Assembly (NCBI GenBank): GCA_934597165.1
Contig: CAKTQP010000003.1
Location: 1 to 64,000 of the forward strand
Source: an uncultured Oscillospiraceae bacterium
GTDB taxonomy: Bacteria > Bacillota > Clostridia > Oscillospirales > Oscillospiraceae
Length of the DNA stretch: 64,000 nucleotides
Direction: 5' to 3'
Positions 33,825 through 42,801 of this stretch are shown one piece after another. A model generated the notes under the pieces. It was not told where the DNA came from. It made no database searches and worked only from the letters and a program-made list of their open reading frames with translations. The translations under genes and the position numbers were made by a program. Positions within the stretch are counted from its first letter, which is position 1, and each line of letters opens with the position of its first letter.

Positions 33825-33849
33825 TAGCATTAAAACAGAGCAAATGCAA
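33821..33849 (-). promoter_or_regulatory. rpiR promoter
   Basis: Minus-strand TTGCAT (33844-33849), 17-bp spacer, TATTAT (33821-33826). Confidence 0.75.
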
Positions 33850-33894
33850 GACAAAAATGCAACTTCGCCGGAAAGTCTTGCAAAATCTTGCAAG

Positions 33895-34611
33895 CTATTT
33901 TCCCCGCAACGCAGAAATTTCCTCCCCTGACAGGTAACGCCACTGCCCCACCGGCAGCTTCCCCAGCCGGACAGCCCCTTCCCGCACCCGTTTCAGGCGC
34001 AGGACGGTGAGCCCGGCGTAGGCGCACATCCGTCGAATTTGTCGGTTCTTCCCCTCGCAGATGACCATGGACAGCACGCCGCCCCGGTCGGTCTCCTGCA
34101 AGACCTGCACCTTCGCGCCGTGAAACAACTCCCCGTCCACCGTCATGTTTTGACGCAAGATCGGCACCGCCGCCTGCACGTCGCCCTTCACCCGCACGTG
34201 GTATTCCTTCTCCATCTCATGGCTGGGGTGGGTCAGATACTGGGTCAGCGCCCCGTCGTTGGTCAGGAGCAGCAGCCCCTCCGAGTTCAAGTCCAGCCGC
34301 CCCACCGGGTACACCCGGACACCGCAGCCGGACACCAGCTCCGCCACGTTGGCGCGTCCCTTTTCGTCAGAGAGGGTCGTCACATAACCTCTGGGTTTAT
34401 GGAGCATCACATAACAGTGCTCCGGCGCTTTGGCGCGGAGGGGGACGCCGCGGACGGTGATGCGATCCCGCTCCGGGTCCGCCTTGTCACCTAGGGCGGC
34501 GGGGGTGCCGTTGACCAGCACTTCCCCGGCGGTCATCAGCCGCTCCGCCTCCCGGCGGGAGCAGACGCCGTAGGCGGATAAAATTTTTTGTACCCGTTCC
34601 TCCACGGTCAT
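33895..34611 (-). CDS. rluB: RluB/RsuA-family rRNA pseudouridine synthase
   Basis: A 238-aa enzyme. N-terminal S4 domain (MTVEERVQKILSAYGVCSRR) then the catalytic domain with GRLDLNSEGLLLLTN (catalytic Asp) and ICEGKNRQIRRMC. Family members modify U2605 of 23S rRNA (E. coli numbering). Last gene of the scpA-to-rluB unit, 22 bp after dacF, following the Bacillus arrangement. Confidence 0.94.
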   Translation of the reverse strand: MTVEERVQKILSAYGVCSRREAERLMTAGEVLVNGTPAALGDKADPERDRITVRGVPLRAKAPEHCYVMLHKPRGYVTTLSDEKGRANVAELVSGCGVRVYPVGRLDLNSEGLLLLTNDGALTQYLTHPSHEMEKEYHVRVKGDVQAAVPILRQNMTVDGELFHGAKVQVLQETDRGGVLSMVICEGKNRQIRRMCAYAGLTVLRLKRVREGAVRLGKLPVGQWRYLSGEEISALRGK

Positions 34612-34633
34612 CCCTCCCTTCTATTCTGTGCGC

Positions 34634-35707
34634 TCACGATTCCGGGTAGTGGTAGACCAGCTCGGTCTGGCCGATCTTCTTGCCGTCCAGGTAGAACCGC
34701 ATCTTCCCCGCCATCGTCCCCTCTTCCATGGGCACGCCCTGGTTGCTCTGGACGGAGAAGGTGCTGGTGATGCGGGACGCCTCGCCATCTTTGGAGGGCC
34801 AAGAGACCTTCTCCTTGGCGATGAGCTCCGCCGTTTTGCCGTCGCTCTTCACGGTGGCCACCTTGGCTTTTTTCTTCACCAGGGTGGTCTGCTGGAAGTT
34901 GTCAAAGACCCAGTTGCACAGGCGCTGGTGGTCGTTGTAGTGGTCGTAGTTGTTGAGGGTGACGATGATGATGCGCTGGCCGTTGTCCGGGTTCTTGAAG
35001 CAGGTCACCAAGGTGCGGCCTGCCAGGGTGGTGAAGCCGGTCTTGACGCCAATGCAGCGCTTGTCCCGGGAGAGCATCCGGTTGTGGTTCTCGATCTGAT
35101 ACCCGTCCTTGGTCTCGATATAGCCGGTCTTGACGATCTTGGCAAAGAGTTTATTTTTCATGGCGTAGCTGGACAGGATGGCCATATCCTTGGCGCTGGA
35201 ATAGTTGTCCTCATCGATGAGGCCGTTGGGCCAGCTGAAGTGGGAGTGGGTCATGCCCAGCTCCTTGGCCTTGTCGTTCATCATCTTGACGAACTTCTCC
35301 ACGCTCCCCGCCGTGTGCTCGGCGATGGCCACCGCGGCGTCGTTGCCGCTGCGGAGCATGGTGCCGTACAGACCGGTCATCAGGGTCAGCTTGTCCCCCT
35401 CCACTAAATACAGGGACGTGCCGTCCTCGGCGGCGGCAGTCTTGGAGGCGGTGATGACCTGATCGAAATCGGTGTTGTTCTCAATGACCAGGATGGCGGT
35501 CATGATCTTCGTGATGCTGGCGATGCAGCGCTCGGCGTTCTCGTTCTTACTGTAGAGGATGCGCCCGCTGTCCACGTCCATGACGCAGGCCGAAGTGGCG
35601 GAGTTCACCGGCGGCTGGTCGATGGCACAGGCGGTGGAGGTCAGCCCCACTGCGCACACCACCGCCAGCACCATGGCCAGCAGGCGTTTGATCGGTTTCT
35701 TTCTCAT
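34634..35707 (-). CDS. dacF: D-alanyl-D-alanine carboxypeptidase (DacF-like)
   Basis: A 357-aa penicillin-binding protein of the S11 family. Signal peptide at 1-28 (KRLLAMVLAVVCAVGLTSTACA); catalytic Ser64-x2-Lys67 (SITK), Ser120-Gly-Asn122, and Lys222-Thr-Gly224. The C-terminal PBP5-like domain (about 290-357) follows; there is no clear terminal membrane-anchoring amphipathic helix. Trims the terminal D-Ala from peptidoglycan stems, and DacF in Bacillus acts in cortex synthesis. Coupled by ATGA to the ytfJ gene. Confidence 0.94.
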   Translation of the reverse strand: MRKKPIKRLLAMVLAVVCAVGLTSTACAIDQPPVNSATSACVMDVDSGRILYSKNENAERCIASITKIMTAILVIENNTDFDQVITASKTAAAEDGTSLYLVEGDKLTLMTGLYGTMLRSGNDAAVAIAEHTAGSVEKFVKMMNDKAKELGMTHSHFSWPNGLIDEDNYSSAKDMAILSSYAMKNKLFAKIVKTGYIETKDGYQIENHNRMLSRDKRCIGVKTGFTTLAGRTLVTCFKNPDNGQRIIIVTLNNYDHYNDHQRLCNWVFDNFQQTTLVKKKAKVATVKSDGKTAELIAKEKVSWPSKDGEASRITSTFSVQSNQGVPMEEGTMAGKMRFYLDGKKIGQTELVYHYPES

Positions 35708-36153
35708 GCTTCTCCTTCCGTTGCCTCCCCTTCCGGTGTCTTGGCGGCCTTCTTCTTCGCCTTGTCCGCTTTCCGCTGATCCAGCAGGCGGGAGACCTTG
35801 GTCAAAAGCTCCGGCAGCAGGTCGATGGCCTTGTCCAGGGCACCCGCTTCGGTAGGCGCCACCGGCAGCAGGCGCACGTTGTCGCCGTTGATGACCAGGA
35901 ACGCCTGGGGCTGGATGTTCACGCCGGCGCTGCTGGCGCCGCCGTAGGAATTGCTGCCGGCGGGCTGGTTCTTGGTGGTAAAGTCACTGCCGCCGGAGAC
36001 CAGGCCGATGCTCACCTTGGAGACGGGGATGACCGTCACCCCTTCCGGGGTGTGGATGGGGTCGCCCACTACCGTGTTCACATCTACCATCTCCCGCAGC
36101 TTGTCCATGGTCAGCTGCACTACTTCTCCTACCGGATGTGTCTTGTTATCCAT
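35704..36153 (-). CDS. ytfJ: YtfJ/GerW sporulation protein
   Basis: A 149-aa GerW-family protein. Central motif VTVIPVSKVSIGLVSGGSDF, then the Gly/Ser-rich GSNSYGGASSAGVNIQPQAFLVI, and a Lys-rich C-terminus. In Bacillus it is made in the forespore and needed for L-alanine germination. It overlaps DUF2953 by 8 bp and dacF by 4. Confidence 0.93.
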   Translation of the reverse strand: MDNKTHPVGEVVQLTMDKLREMVDVNTVVGDPIHTPEGVTVIPVSKVSIGLVSGGSDFTTKNQPAGSNSYGGASSAGVNIQPQAFLVINGDNVRLLPVAPTEAGALDKAIDLLPELLTKVSRLLDQRKADKAKKKAAKTPEGEATEGEA

Positions 36154-36805
36154 ATGTCTTCTCCTCCTGGGCAGGGGTTTTGTCCTGCCGTTTTTTCCAT
36201 TGCAGATAGCTTCGCAGTAGCCGCAGGGTCACCAGCAGCGCCGCTCCCACTCGGATGGAGCAGGAACCGGCGGCGTAGACGGCGGACTGTTCGGAACAGA
36301 AATCCACCTCCGCTGTGACCTCTCGCCGCAGGATGTTCAAATGTTGTTCCAGCAGGTGACCGATGACGTCCCCGCTGATGTTGGCCTTGCCCCAGCGCAG
36401 GGCCGCCTTGGCCGGGTCGGGCTGACCGGCGAAGGTGTAGTGCAGGCGTAGATATTCTACCCGCAGATGGCGTATCATATCCCCTGCCGCCGCCAACGCC
36501 AGCTCCAGCAGCTCCTTCAGCTGGGAGATGGAGCCGCCCTTTAGGATGGTTTGCAGGCTGTTGGGGTGGTTTTCCGCCTGTTTGGGCGGTTTTTTCTCGG
36601 TTTTGGGCTTCTTTTTCGCCGCTTTCGCCCGTTTTTGCTTGGGCTTCCGCTTGGGCATGGGGAGAATGGTCAGCTTGAACCACCCCAGCCGCGCCCGTAC
36701 CGTCAGCCCGTCGGCGGAATAGGTGGCAATGACCCCCACCCGGCAGAGCAGCAAGAGCAGCAGCAGCGCCGCCAGCACCAGCAAAATGATCCCTACGATG
36801 CCCAC
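36146..36805 (-). CDS. DUF2953 membrane protein
   Basis: A 219-aa DUF2953 protein: one N-terminal transmembrane helix (3-22), a very basic Lys/Pro stretch (about 50-82), an amphipathic middle and a second hydrophobic stretch near 180-200 (VGAALLVTLRLLRSYL). Function unknown. In Clostridia it is nearly always next to ytfJ and scpAB, as here, which hints at sporulation or membrane work. Confidence 0.88.
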   Translation of the reverse strand: MGIVGIILLVLAALLLLLLLCRVGVIATYSADGLTVRARLGWFKLTILPMPKRKPKQKRAKAAKKKPKTEKKPPKQAENHPNSLQTILKGGSISQLKELLELALAAAGDMIRHLRVEYLRLHYTFAGQPDPAKAALRWGKANISGDVIGHLLEQHLNILRREVTAEVDFCSEQSAVYAAGSCSIRVGAALLVTLRLLRSYLQWKKRQDKTPAQEEKTYG

Positions 36806-36806
36806 G

Positions 36807-37397
36807 TCACCCCTCCTCCTGTTCTCGCTCTCGTTGTTTGAGGGCGTCCTCCAGCTCCTGAGCCAGCGCCCGTTCTCCCTCCCGCTCCGGCAGGGGCGGC
36901 AGGTCGTCTAGGCTCTTGAGGCCAAAGCAGCGCAGGAATCGGTCGGTGGTTCGGAACAGCACCGGCCGTCCCGGCGCGTTCAGCCGTCCCGTTTCCTGGA
37001 TGAGGCCCCGTTCCGCCAGCAGATTCACCGTGTAGCCAGAGTCCACCCCCCGTATCTGCTCCACCACCCCTTTGGTGGCGGGCTGGAAGTAGGCGATGAT
37101 GGCCAAGGACTCCAACGCCGCTGGGCTGAGTTGGGGCGGCTTGCGGAGATCCAGCGCCTGGCGGATGGGGTCGGCGTACTCCGGGGCGGAGCACATCTGA
37201 TACCGGTCGCCCAGCTGGACGATGCGCATGCCACGGCGCTGGAAGGCGTACTCGTCCGCCAGGGCGTGGATGGCACCCTCCACGGCATCCTCGTCCTGCG
37301 CCAGCACCTGGCACAGGCGGGTTACCGGCACCGGTTCGCCGGATGCGAATAGAATGCCCTCTATGGTTGATTTTATGTCCTGAAATTCCATGGTCAT
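36807..37397 (-). CDS. scpB: segregation and condensation protein B
   Basis: A 196-aa winged-helix kleisin-associated subunit of the SMC complex. IEGILFASGEPV is the N-terminal signature and ESLAIIAYFQPATKGVVEQIRGVDS the second winged helix. I start at ATG 37397 (MTMEFQD), which overlaps the scpA stop as ATGA and follows GGAGGAGAAGG. A third ATG at 37391 is possible. Confidence 0.96.
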   Translation of the reverse strand: MTMEFQDIKSTIEGILFASGEPVPVTRLCQVLAQDEDAVEGAIHALADEYAFQRRGMRIVQLGDRYQMCSAPEYADPIRQALDLRKPPQLSPAALESLAIIAYFQPATKGVVEQIRGVDSGYTVNLLAERGLIQETGRLNAPGRPVLFRTTDRFLRCFGLKSLDDLPPLPEREGERALAQELEDALKQREREQEEG

Positions 37398-38179
37398 CCA
37401 GTTCCCTTCTCCTCCTCGTCCGCCCAGGTGACCACACAGTCGTCCCCCTGACCGGTGACCCAGATCTTCCGCCCTCGGCACAGCTCCAGCACCGCCAAAA
37501 AGGTGGCCACCACCTCGGAGCGGCTCCGGCTGTCCCGGAACAGGTCGGAAAAGGCGGTGGTGCCCGAGCAGGTCAGGCCGCGCAGGATCTCCGACGCCTT
37601 CTCCTCCACCGGGTACGGTTCTCGCGCCACGATGCCCTCGAACTGGGCGGACAGGGGCGGCAGCTGCTCAGCGCTCCGTTTTAAGAGCAGCTTCCCCAGC
37701 GCCTGGGGCAGGTCGGTGGGTGGGTGCTCATAGGGGTAGTCGGCGGCAGGCGGGAGCGGCTCCGGCGGCTTGGGCAGGTAGTCCTTGCCCACCGTGTAAC
37801 GATGCTGCAAGGTGGGCAGCACCGCCTGTATCTTGCTGTAGGACGCGCTCCGCTGACGGGCTTCCAAGGAGGCGATGAGCGCCTCCACCTCGCTGGCCGC
37901 TTCCTCGTCCTGTAACGACAGCAGCATTCTAGTTTTAATGTATACCAGGTGGGCGGCCATGGCCACGAACTCGCTGGCTACCTCTAAATCCAACGTCTGC
38001 CGCTGGTTCATCCAGGCTAAGTATTGGTCTAGGATGAGGGCGATCTGGATGTCGGCGATCTCCATCTTGTTCTTGCTGAGCAGCAGCAAAATTAAGTCCA
38101 GCGGCCCGTCAAAGTTCTCCCGTTCCGACCGGTTCTGCACCACCCCGTCCAGATGGTAGACAGGTACGTCCAGCGCCAT
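37394..38179 (-). CDS. scpA: segregation and condensation protein A
   Basis: A 261-aa kleisin linking the SMC heads. ENFDGPLDLILLLLSKNKMEI at the N-terminus and VYIKTRMLL are the family signatures; the C-terminal winged helix (SRSEVVATFLAVLELCRGR) is intact. Adjacent to the M50 gene with no spacer and coupled to scpB. Confidence 0.96.
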   Translation of the reverse strand: MALDVPVYHLDGVVQNRSERENFDGPLDLILLLLSKNKMEIADIQIALILDQYLAWMNQRQTLDLEVASEFVAMAAHLVYIKTRMLLSLQDEEAASEVEALIASLEARQRSASYSKIQAVLPTLQHRYTVGKDYLPKPPEPLPPAADYPYEHPPTDLPQALGKLLLKRSAEQLPPLSAQFEGIVAREPYPVEEKASEILRGLTCSGTTAFSDLFRDSRSRSEVVATFLAVLELCRGRKIWVTGQGDDCVVTWADEEEKGTG

Positions 38180-38869
38180 TTACAGCCCGAAGAAGTCCGC
38201 CGGGAACCGTGTCAGCTGGCACAGTCCTCGCAGCCCCCAATTCCGCAGCACGTCCAACGGCGTGTCCAGCAGGCCGAAGAAGACCAGCGCAAAGAGGGCG
38301 GCCATCAGGTAGCGCTCGTAGCGGAGGATGAAATAGTAGATGCGGTCGGGCAGCAGGGAGAACAGAATCTTGGAGCCGTCCAGGGGCGGGAACGGGATGA
38401 GGTTGAACATCCCCAGACCCACGCTGAGCACGGCGATTTGGATGAGCAGCGCGAAGAGGTGGGCGTAGAGCTGGACGGTGATGATCTGTTTCAGGGCGAA
38501 GTGATAGAGCAGGCTGGCGCCCCCCAGTGCCGCCCAGCCCATGAGGAAGTTGCTCAAAGGGCCTGCCAGCGCGGTCAGCGCCATGCCGGATTTGGGGTGG
38601 CGGAAGTGGCGCATATCCACGGGCACGGGCTTGGCCCAGCCGAACCCGGCGGTGACCAGCAGGATGAGCCCCAACGGGTCGATGTGGTGCAGCGGGTTCA
38701 TGGACACTCTGCCCTGCCGTTTTGCCGTCTCGTCCCCCAGGCACCAGGCGGCGAAGCCGTGGCCCATCTCGTGGAAGCTGATGCACAGGAGGGCGGCGAT
38801 GGCTTGGATGAGCAGGGAGATCAGTTGTGTCAGGTCGAAATGTTCCAAAAAGGTAGATATTGTGTTCAT
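38180..38869 (-). CDS. M50 site-2-type protease (rhomboid-unrelated), short form
   Basis: A 229-aa polytopic metalloprotease. His33-Glu34-x2-His37 (HEMGH) in the first long helix and Asp164 in IPFPPLDGSK complete the zinc site; five to six hydrophobic helices. Small M50 proteins without PDZ are intramembrane proteases of unknown target. It is first in the M50-scpA-scpB-DUF2953-ytfJ-dacF-rluB unit, and SpoIVFB-like processing is conceivable but not shown. Confidence 0.9.
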   Translation of the reverse strand: MNTISTFLEHFDLTQLISLLIQAIAALLCISFHEMGHGFAAWCLGDETAKRQGRVSMNPLHHIDPLGLILLVTAGFGWAKPVPVDMRHFRHPKSGMALTALAGPLSNFLMGWAALGGASLLYHFALKQIITVQLYAHLFALLIQIAVLSVGLGMFNLIPFPPLDGSKILFSLLPDRIYYFILRYERYLMAALFALVFFGLLDTPLDVLRNWGLRGLCQLTRFPADFFGL

Positions 38870-38901
38870 TTTCTGACTCCAATCAGAAGGTATTACATTA
38901 T

Positions 38902-38931
38902 ATTATACCAGAGCTGGACTGGAAAAGACAA
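38902..38931 (-). promoter_or_regulatory. promoter of the M50-scpAB unit
   Basis: Minus-strand -35 TTGTCT (38926-38931), 18-bp spacer, extended -10 TGGTATAAT (hexamer 38902-38907), about 30 bp before the start codon. Confidence 0.8.
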
Positions 38932-38943
38932 CCGCAAAGAGAC

Positions 38944-38978
38944 AAAAAAAGCCCACGCTATCACGAAAATAGCGTGGG
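38944..38978 (-). terminator. tyrS terminator
   Basis: Ten-bp stem CCCACGCTAT (38952-38961 with 38969-38978) followed on the minus strand by seven Ts (38944-38950). Confidence 0.92.
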
Positions 38979-38996
38979 TTTGGGGTTGGTGTTTGA

Positions 38997-40226
38997 TTAT
39001 GCCTTTACGAAACGACGATAAACTTTCTTGCCCTTCTTGACAATCAGACCGTCGCCTTCGAATGCGTCAGCGCCATAGCTGTCGGTGAATTCCTCCACCT
39101 TTTCGCCGTTGACCTGGACGCCGCCCTGCTTGATGAGGGTCTTGGCTTCCTTGTTGGAGGTGGCGAGACCGGCGGTGGTCAGCAGCTTGACGATGGTGAT
39201 CTGGCCGTCTGCGAACTGGTCTGCGGTCAGCTCGGTGGTGGGCATATTGGTCAGGTCGCCGCCGGTGGAGAACAGGCTCTGGGAGGTCTGCTGTGCCTTC
39301 TCCGCTTCCTCTTCGCCGTGGACCAGCTTGGTCAGCTCGTATGCCAGGATGGCCTTGGCCTCGTTGAGCTTGGCGTCCTTCCAGGTCTCCATCTCTGCGA
39401 TCTGATCCAGAGGCACGTCGGTGAGCATCTTGATGCACTTGATCACGTCCGCGTCCTCCACGTTCCGCCAGTACTGGTAGAACTCGTAGGGGCTGGTCTT
39501 TTCCGGATCCAGCCACACAGCGCCGGAGACGGTCTTGCCCATCTTCTTGCCCTCGCTGTTGAGCAGCAGGGTGATGGTCATGGCCTCTGCGTCGTCCTTG
39601 CCCAGCTTCCGGCGGATGAGTTCTCGGCCGCCCAGCATGTTGGACCACTGGTCGTCGCCGCCGAACTGGAAATTGCAGCCGTATTCCTGGTACAGGTGGT
39701 AGAAGTCGTAGCTCTGCATAATCATGTAGTTGAATTCCAGGAAGGTCAGACCCTTCTCCATCCGCTGCTTGTAGCACTCAGCCCGGAGCATATTGTTGAC
39801 AGAGAAGCAAGCGCCCACTTCCCGCAGCAACTCCACGTAGTTCAGCCCCAGCAGCCAGTCAGCGTTGTTGACCATGAGGGCCTTGCCGTCGGAGAAGTCG
39901 ATGAAGCGGGACATCTGCTTCTTGAAGCACTCGGCGTTGTGGTTGATGTCCTCCGCCGTCAGCATCTTACGCATATCGGTCTTGCCGGAAGGGTCACCGA
40001 TGAGGGCAGTGCCGCCGCCTAGGAGGGCGATGGGCTTGTTGCCGTTGGACTGAAGGCGGCGCATCAGGCAGAGAGCCATGAAGTGGCCCACGTGGAGGGA
40101 GTCGGCGGTGGGGTCAAAGCCGATGTAGAAGGTGGCCTTGCCGCTGTTGATCAGTTCCTTTACCTTTTCCTCGTCGGTGACCTGGGCGATCAGGCCGCGG
40201 GCGATCAATTCATCATACAGTGTCAT
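38997..40226 (-). CDS. tyrS: tyrosyl-tRNA synthetase
   Basis: A 409-aa class I synthetase. HIGH-type box HVGH in PTADSLHVGHFM, KMSKS-type KKMGKTVS, and the C-terminal S4 domain (VQVNGEKVEEF) are present. The ATG at 40226 follows AAGGAGAG; a longer frame to 40331 is leader sequence. Expression is controlled by a tyrosine T-box upstream. Confidence 0.97.
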   Translation of the reverse strand: MTLYDELIARGLIAQVTDEEKVKELINSGKATFYIGFDPTADSLHVGHFMALCLMRRLQSNGNKPIALLGGGTALIGDPSGKTDMRKMLTAEDINHNAECFKKQMSRFIDFSDGKALMVNNADWLLGLNYVELLREVGACFSVNNMLRAECYKQRMEKGLTFLEFNYMIMQSYDFYHLYQEYGCNFQFGGDDQWSNMLGGRELIRRKLGKDDAEAMTITLLLNSEGKKMGKTVSGAVWLDPEKTSPYEFYQYWRNVEDADVIKCIKMLTDVPLDQIAEMETWKDAKLNEAKAILAYELTKLVHGEEEAEKAQQTSQSLFSTGGDLTNMPTTELTADQFADGQITIVKLLTTAGLATSNKEAKTLIKQGGVQVNGEKVEEFTDSYGADAFEGDGLIVKKGKKVYRRFVKA

Positions 40227-40273
40227 CGTTTTTTCTCTCCTTTTGTTGTTTGTTCGGCCGGAGGGACGACACC

Positions 40274-40562
40274 AAAAAACGCCCTCCGTCCACATGGGGA
40301 CAGAGGGCGCAAAAATCGAACCATTTTGCACGGTACCACCTCTGATGCGTCGGCTCCTCGCGGAGCGAACCTCAGGGAGTCAGAAACTCCGGCGATATAA
40401 CGGTCGCAACCCGGCTGTGCCTACTGGGCGGACACGTCCTGTCATTCCGCCGTTGGGACAGCAGCTCCGAGGGGTATTCACGAGGCGCTCGCACTTCCTT
40501 GCACCGGCCGGAAGCTCTCTGCAGCTCACGCACATCGCTACTCTTCCTCTTCATCGCTTACT
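40274..40562 (-). promoter_or_regulatory. tyrosine T-box leader of tyrS
   Basis: On the minus strand the leader contains an AG-bulge region (AGGAAGAGTAGCGA), a specifier loop GAATACC with the Tyr codon TAC at 40474-40476, the T-box core AGGTGGTACC (about 40333-40342, pairing to the uncharged tRNA end), and a terminator hairpin (40280-40309) with a T tract at 40274-40279. Uncharged tRNA-Tyr should favour the antiterminator and raise tyrS. Confidence 0.93.
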
Positions 40563-40570
40563 TGCGGCTT

Positions 40571-40599
40571 ATTCTAACCCAGTTTTCCCGGTTTGTCAA
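40571..40599 (-). promoter_or_regulatory. tyrS promoter inside the end of recN
   Basis: Minus-strand TTGACA (40594-40599), 17-bp spacer, TAGAAT (40571-40576). The recN stop codon TAG (40574-40576) forms the first half of the -10. Confidence 0.85.
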
Positions 40600-42307
40600 C
40601 TGGATTTTGCTGATTTTTCCGACTTTGTTTGTAGCCTTCCGCTTCCGCCAGCAATTCCCCGGCGCTCTTCAGGATGGCGTCCGAGATGACCGCCCCGCCG
40701 GTGAGGCGCGCCAGCTCCTCCTTCCGCCGCTGCTGGGTCAGGCGCTCCACCTGGGTGTAGGTGCGGCCGTCCCGCTCCCCTTTTTCCACGGAAAAGTGGA
40801 CGTCCGCCATGGCGGCGATCTGCGGCAGATGGGTGACGCAGAGCACCTGTTTGTGCTGACCCACGTCCGCCATCTTCCGAGCGACCTTTTGCGCCGCCCG
40901 GCCGGACACGCCGGTATCCACCTCGTCGAAGACCAACGTGGTCACCGTCTCGTTCTCCGCCAGCACGTTCTTCAGCGCCAGCATGATGCGAGCCAGCTCA
41001 CCGCCGGAGGCGATCTTGTGGATGGGCTTCAAGTCCTCCCCCACGTTGGCGGACATGAGGAACTGCACTTCGTCCGCGCCAGTTTCATCCATGCCAAAGA
41101 TGCAGGTTTTCTCGCTGAATGCTACCTCAAATCGCACTTTTGGCATATCCAAGTCCGCCAGTTCCTTCTGAATGCGCTGCTGGAGCAGCACGGCTTGTTT
41201 TTTGCGCAGGGCGGTCAGCTTGGCCGCCACCTTGGCCGCTTCCGCCTGGGCGGCTTGCAATTTCTGTTCCAATTTCTCCAACGTATCGGCTGCGCTCTGG
41301 ATGGTCTCCAGCTCCGCCCGGCACCGATCCAGGTATTGGAGCATCTCCTCCACCGTGCTGCCGTACTTCTTTTGCAGCCGGTAGATGATGTCCAAACGGC
41401 TCTCCAGCTGGTCCAATTCGGAGGGGGAGAACTCCATCTCCTCCTTCTTGTCCCGCACCCGTTCCGCGGCGTCGTCCAGGTCGTAACGCAGGCTCTCCAG
41501 CTTCTCCGCCAGCTCAGCGAAAGCGTCGCTGTAGCGGCCAGCTTGACGCATGGCATCGGCGGCTTCCTCGACTAAATCCAACGCCCCCTGAGTCTCGTCG
41601 CTGCCGAAGAGGGCATAACAGGCGCTGTCCACCGCGCCCATGATCTTCCCCGCGGAGCGCAGCAGTTTCTTCCGCTCCGCTAACGCCTCATCCTCGCCGG
41701 GACGCAGGTCGGCACGCTCCAGCTCGGCAATCTGGTAGGTCAGATTGTCCACCCGTCGCACCTTTTCCGCCTCGTCCATCTTCAAGCTGTCCATCTGTTT
41801 TTTCAGGCTAATGAGCTTGTGGTAGGCGGTCTGATAGTCCGCCAGCAGCGGACTGCACTGGCCGAAGCTGTCCAGGTATTCCAGGTGACAGGCCGGGTCC
41901 AACAGACGCTGCCCGTCGTGCTGGCCGTGGATGTCCAGCAGCTGCCGCCCCAGCTCCCGGAGCTGTGCCAGGGACACGGGACGACCGTTCAAACGGCAGG
42001 TGTTCTTCCCGTCTGCCCGCAATTCTCGCTGCAACAGCAGGACGCCCTCGGCGTCCGGAGCGATGTCCTGCTCCCGGAACCAATCCAGCTGGGGCAGGTC
42101 GATGAACTGGGCGCTGACCAGGGCGGATTTGGCGCCGGTGCGGATGAGGTCACGGGAAGTGCGTCCACCCAGGACGGCGTTCAGGGCGTCCACTACGATG
42201 GATTTGCCTGCGCCGGTCTCGCCGGTAAGGACGTTGAAGCCCGCGTCGAACTGGATGTCGGCGGACTGGATGACCGCGATATTTTCAATGTGAAGCAGTA
42301 ACAGCAT
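40574..42307 (-). CDS. recN: DNA repair protein RecN
   Basis: A 577-aa SMC-like ATPase for double-strand-break repair. Walker A GETGAGKS (29-36), a long coiled-coil middle (about 150-370), and, near the C-terminus, ASGGELARIMLALKNVL and LVFDEVDTGVSG. Last gene of the nusB-recN run, as in Bacillus. Its last codons carry the tyrS promoter. Confidence 0.97.
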   Translation of the reverse strand: MLLLLHIENIAVIQSADIQFDAGFNVLTGETGAGKSIVVDALNAVLGGRTSRDLIRTGAKSALVSAQFIDLPQLDWFREQDIAPDAEGVLLLQRELRADGKNTCRLNGRPVSLAQLRELGRQLLDIHGQHDGQRLLDPACHLEYLDSFGQCSPLLADYQTAYHKLISLKKQMDSLKMDEAEKVRRVDNLTYQIAELERADLRPGEDEALAERKKLLRSAGKIMGAVDSACYALFGSDETQGALDLVEEAADAMRQAGRYSDAFAELAEKLESLRYDLDDAAERVRDKKEEMEFSPSELDQLESRLDIIYRLQKKYGSTVEEMLQYLDRCRAELETIQSAADTLEKLEQKLQAAQAEAAKVAAKLTALRKKQAVLLQQRIQKELADLDMPKVRFEVAFSEKTCIFGMDETGADEVQFLMSANVGEDLKPIHKIASGGELARIMLALKNVLAENETVTTLVFDEVDTGVSGRAAQKVARKMADVGQHKQVLCVTHLPQIAAMADVHFSVEKGERDGRTYTQVERLTQQRRKEELARLTGGAVISDAILKSAGELLAEAEGYKQSRKNQQNPVDKPGKLG

Positions 42308-42337
42308 TTCGATTCACGCTCTTTCTTCCGTTGCCCG

Positions 42338-42793
42338 TCATTTCAGCATCATCCGCAGCTCACTGCAAAACTGCTCCGCCGCCTGGTTGGTGCGCATGAC
42401 CAGCAGCGCCGTGTCGTCCCCGGCCAGGGAGCCTACCATCTCCTCGATGTCCATACCGTCCAGCGCCGCAGCGGCTGCGTTGGCGAGGCCGGGCATGGTC
42501 TTCAGGACGATGATATTCTGGGCCAGGTCCACCGACGTGACCCCTTCCCGAAAGACGTTGCGCAGGCGGTCGTTGAAGTCGCGGCGGTTCTGGTGGATGG
42601 AAACGGCGTACCGATAGCTCCCAGAAGGGGTCAGCTCCTTGATGAGCTGGAGCTCCTTCATGTCGCGGGAGATGGTCGCCTGGGTACAGCGAAAGCCCCG
42701 CTCCTTCAGCTCCGCCAGCAGCTGCTCCTGGGTCTCGATGATGTGATTGGCAATGATGTCCAGAATTGCCCGTTGTCGCTTTTCTTTCACCAT
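42338..42793 (-). CDS. argR: arginine repressor ArgR/AhrC
   Basis: A 151-aa hexameric arginine-responsive regulator. N-terminal winged helix (CTQATISRDMKEL) and C-terminal arginine-binding domain with GTI-like core (LANAAAAALDGMD, GSLAGDDTALLVM). No other arginine gene is nearby; the position before recN is conserved in Firmicutes. Confidence 0.95.
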   Translation of the reverse strand: MVKEKRQRAILDIIANHIIETQEQLLAELKERGFRCTQATISRDMKELQLIKELTPSGSYRYAVSIHQNRRDFNDRLRNVFREGVTSVDLAQNIIVLKTMPGLANAAAAALDGMDIEEMVGSLAGDDTALLVMRTNQAAEQFCSELRMMLK

Positions 42794-42801
42794 TTCCTCC
42801 T

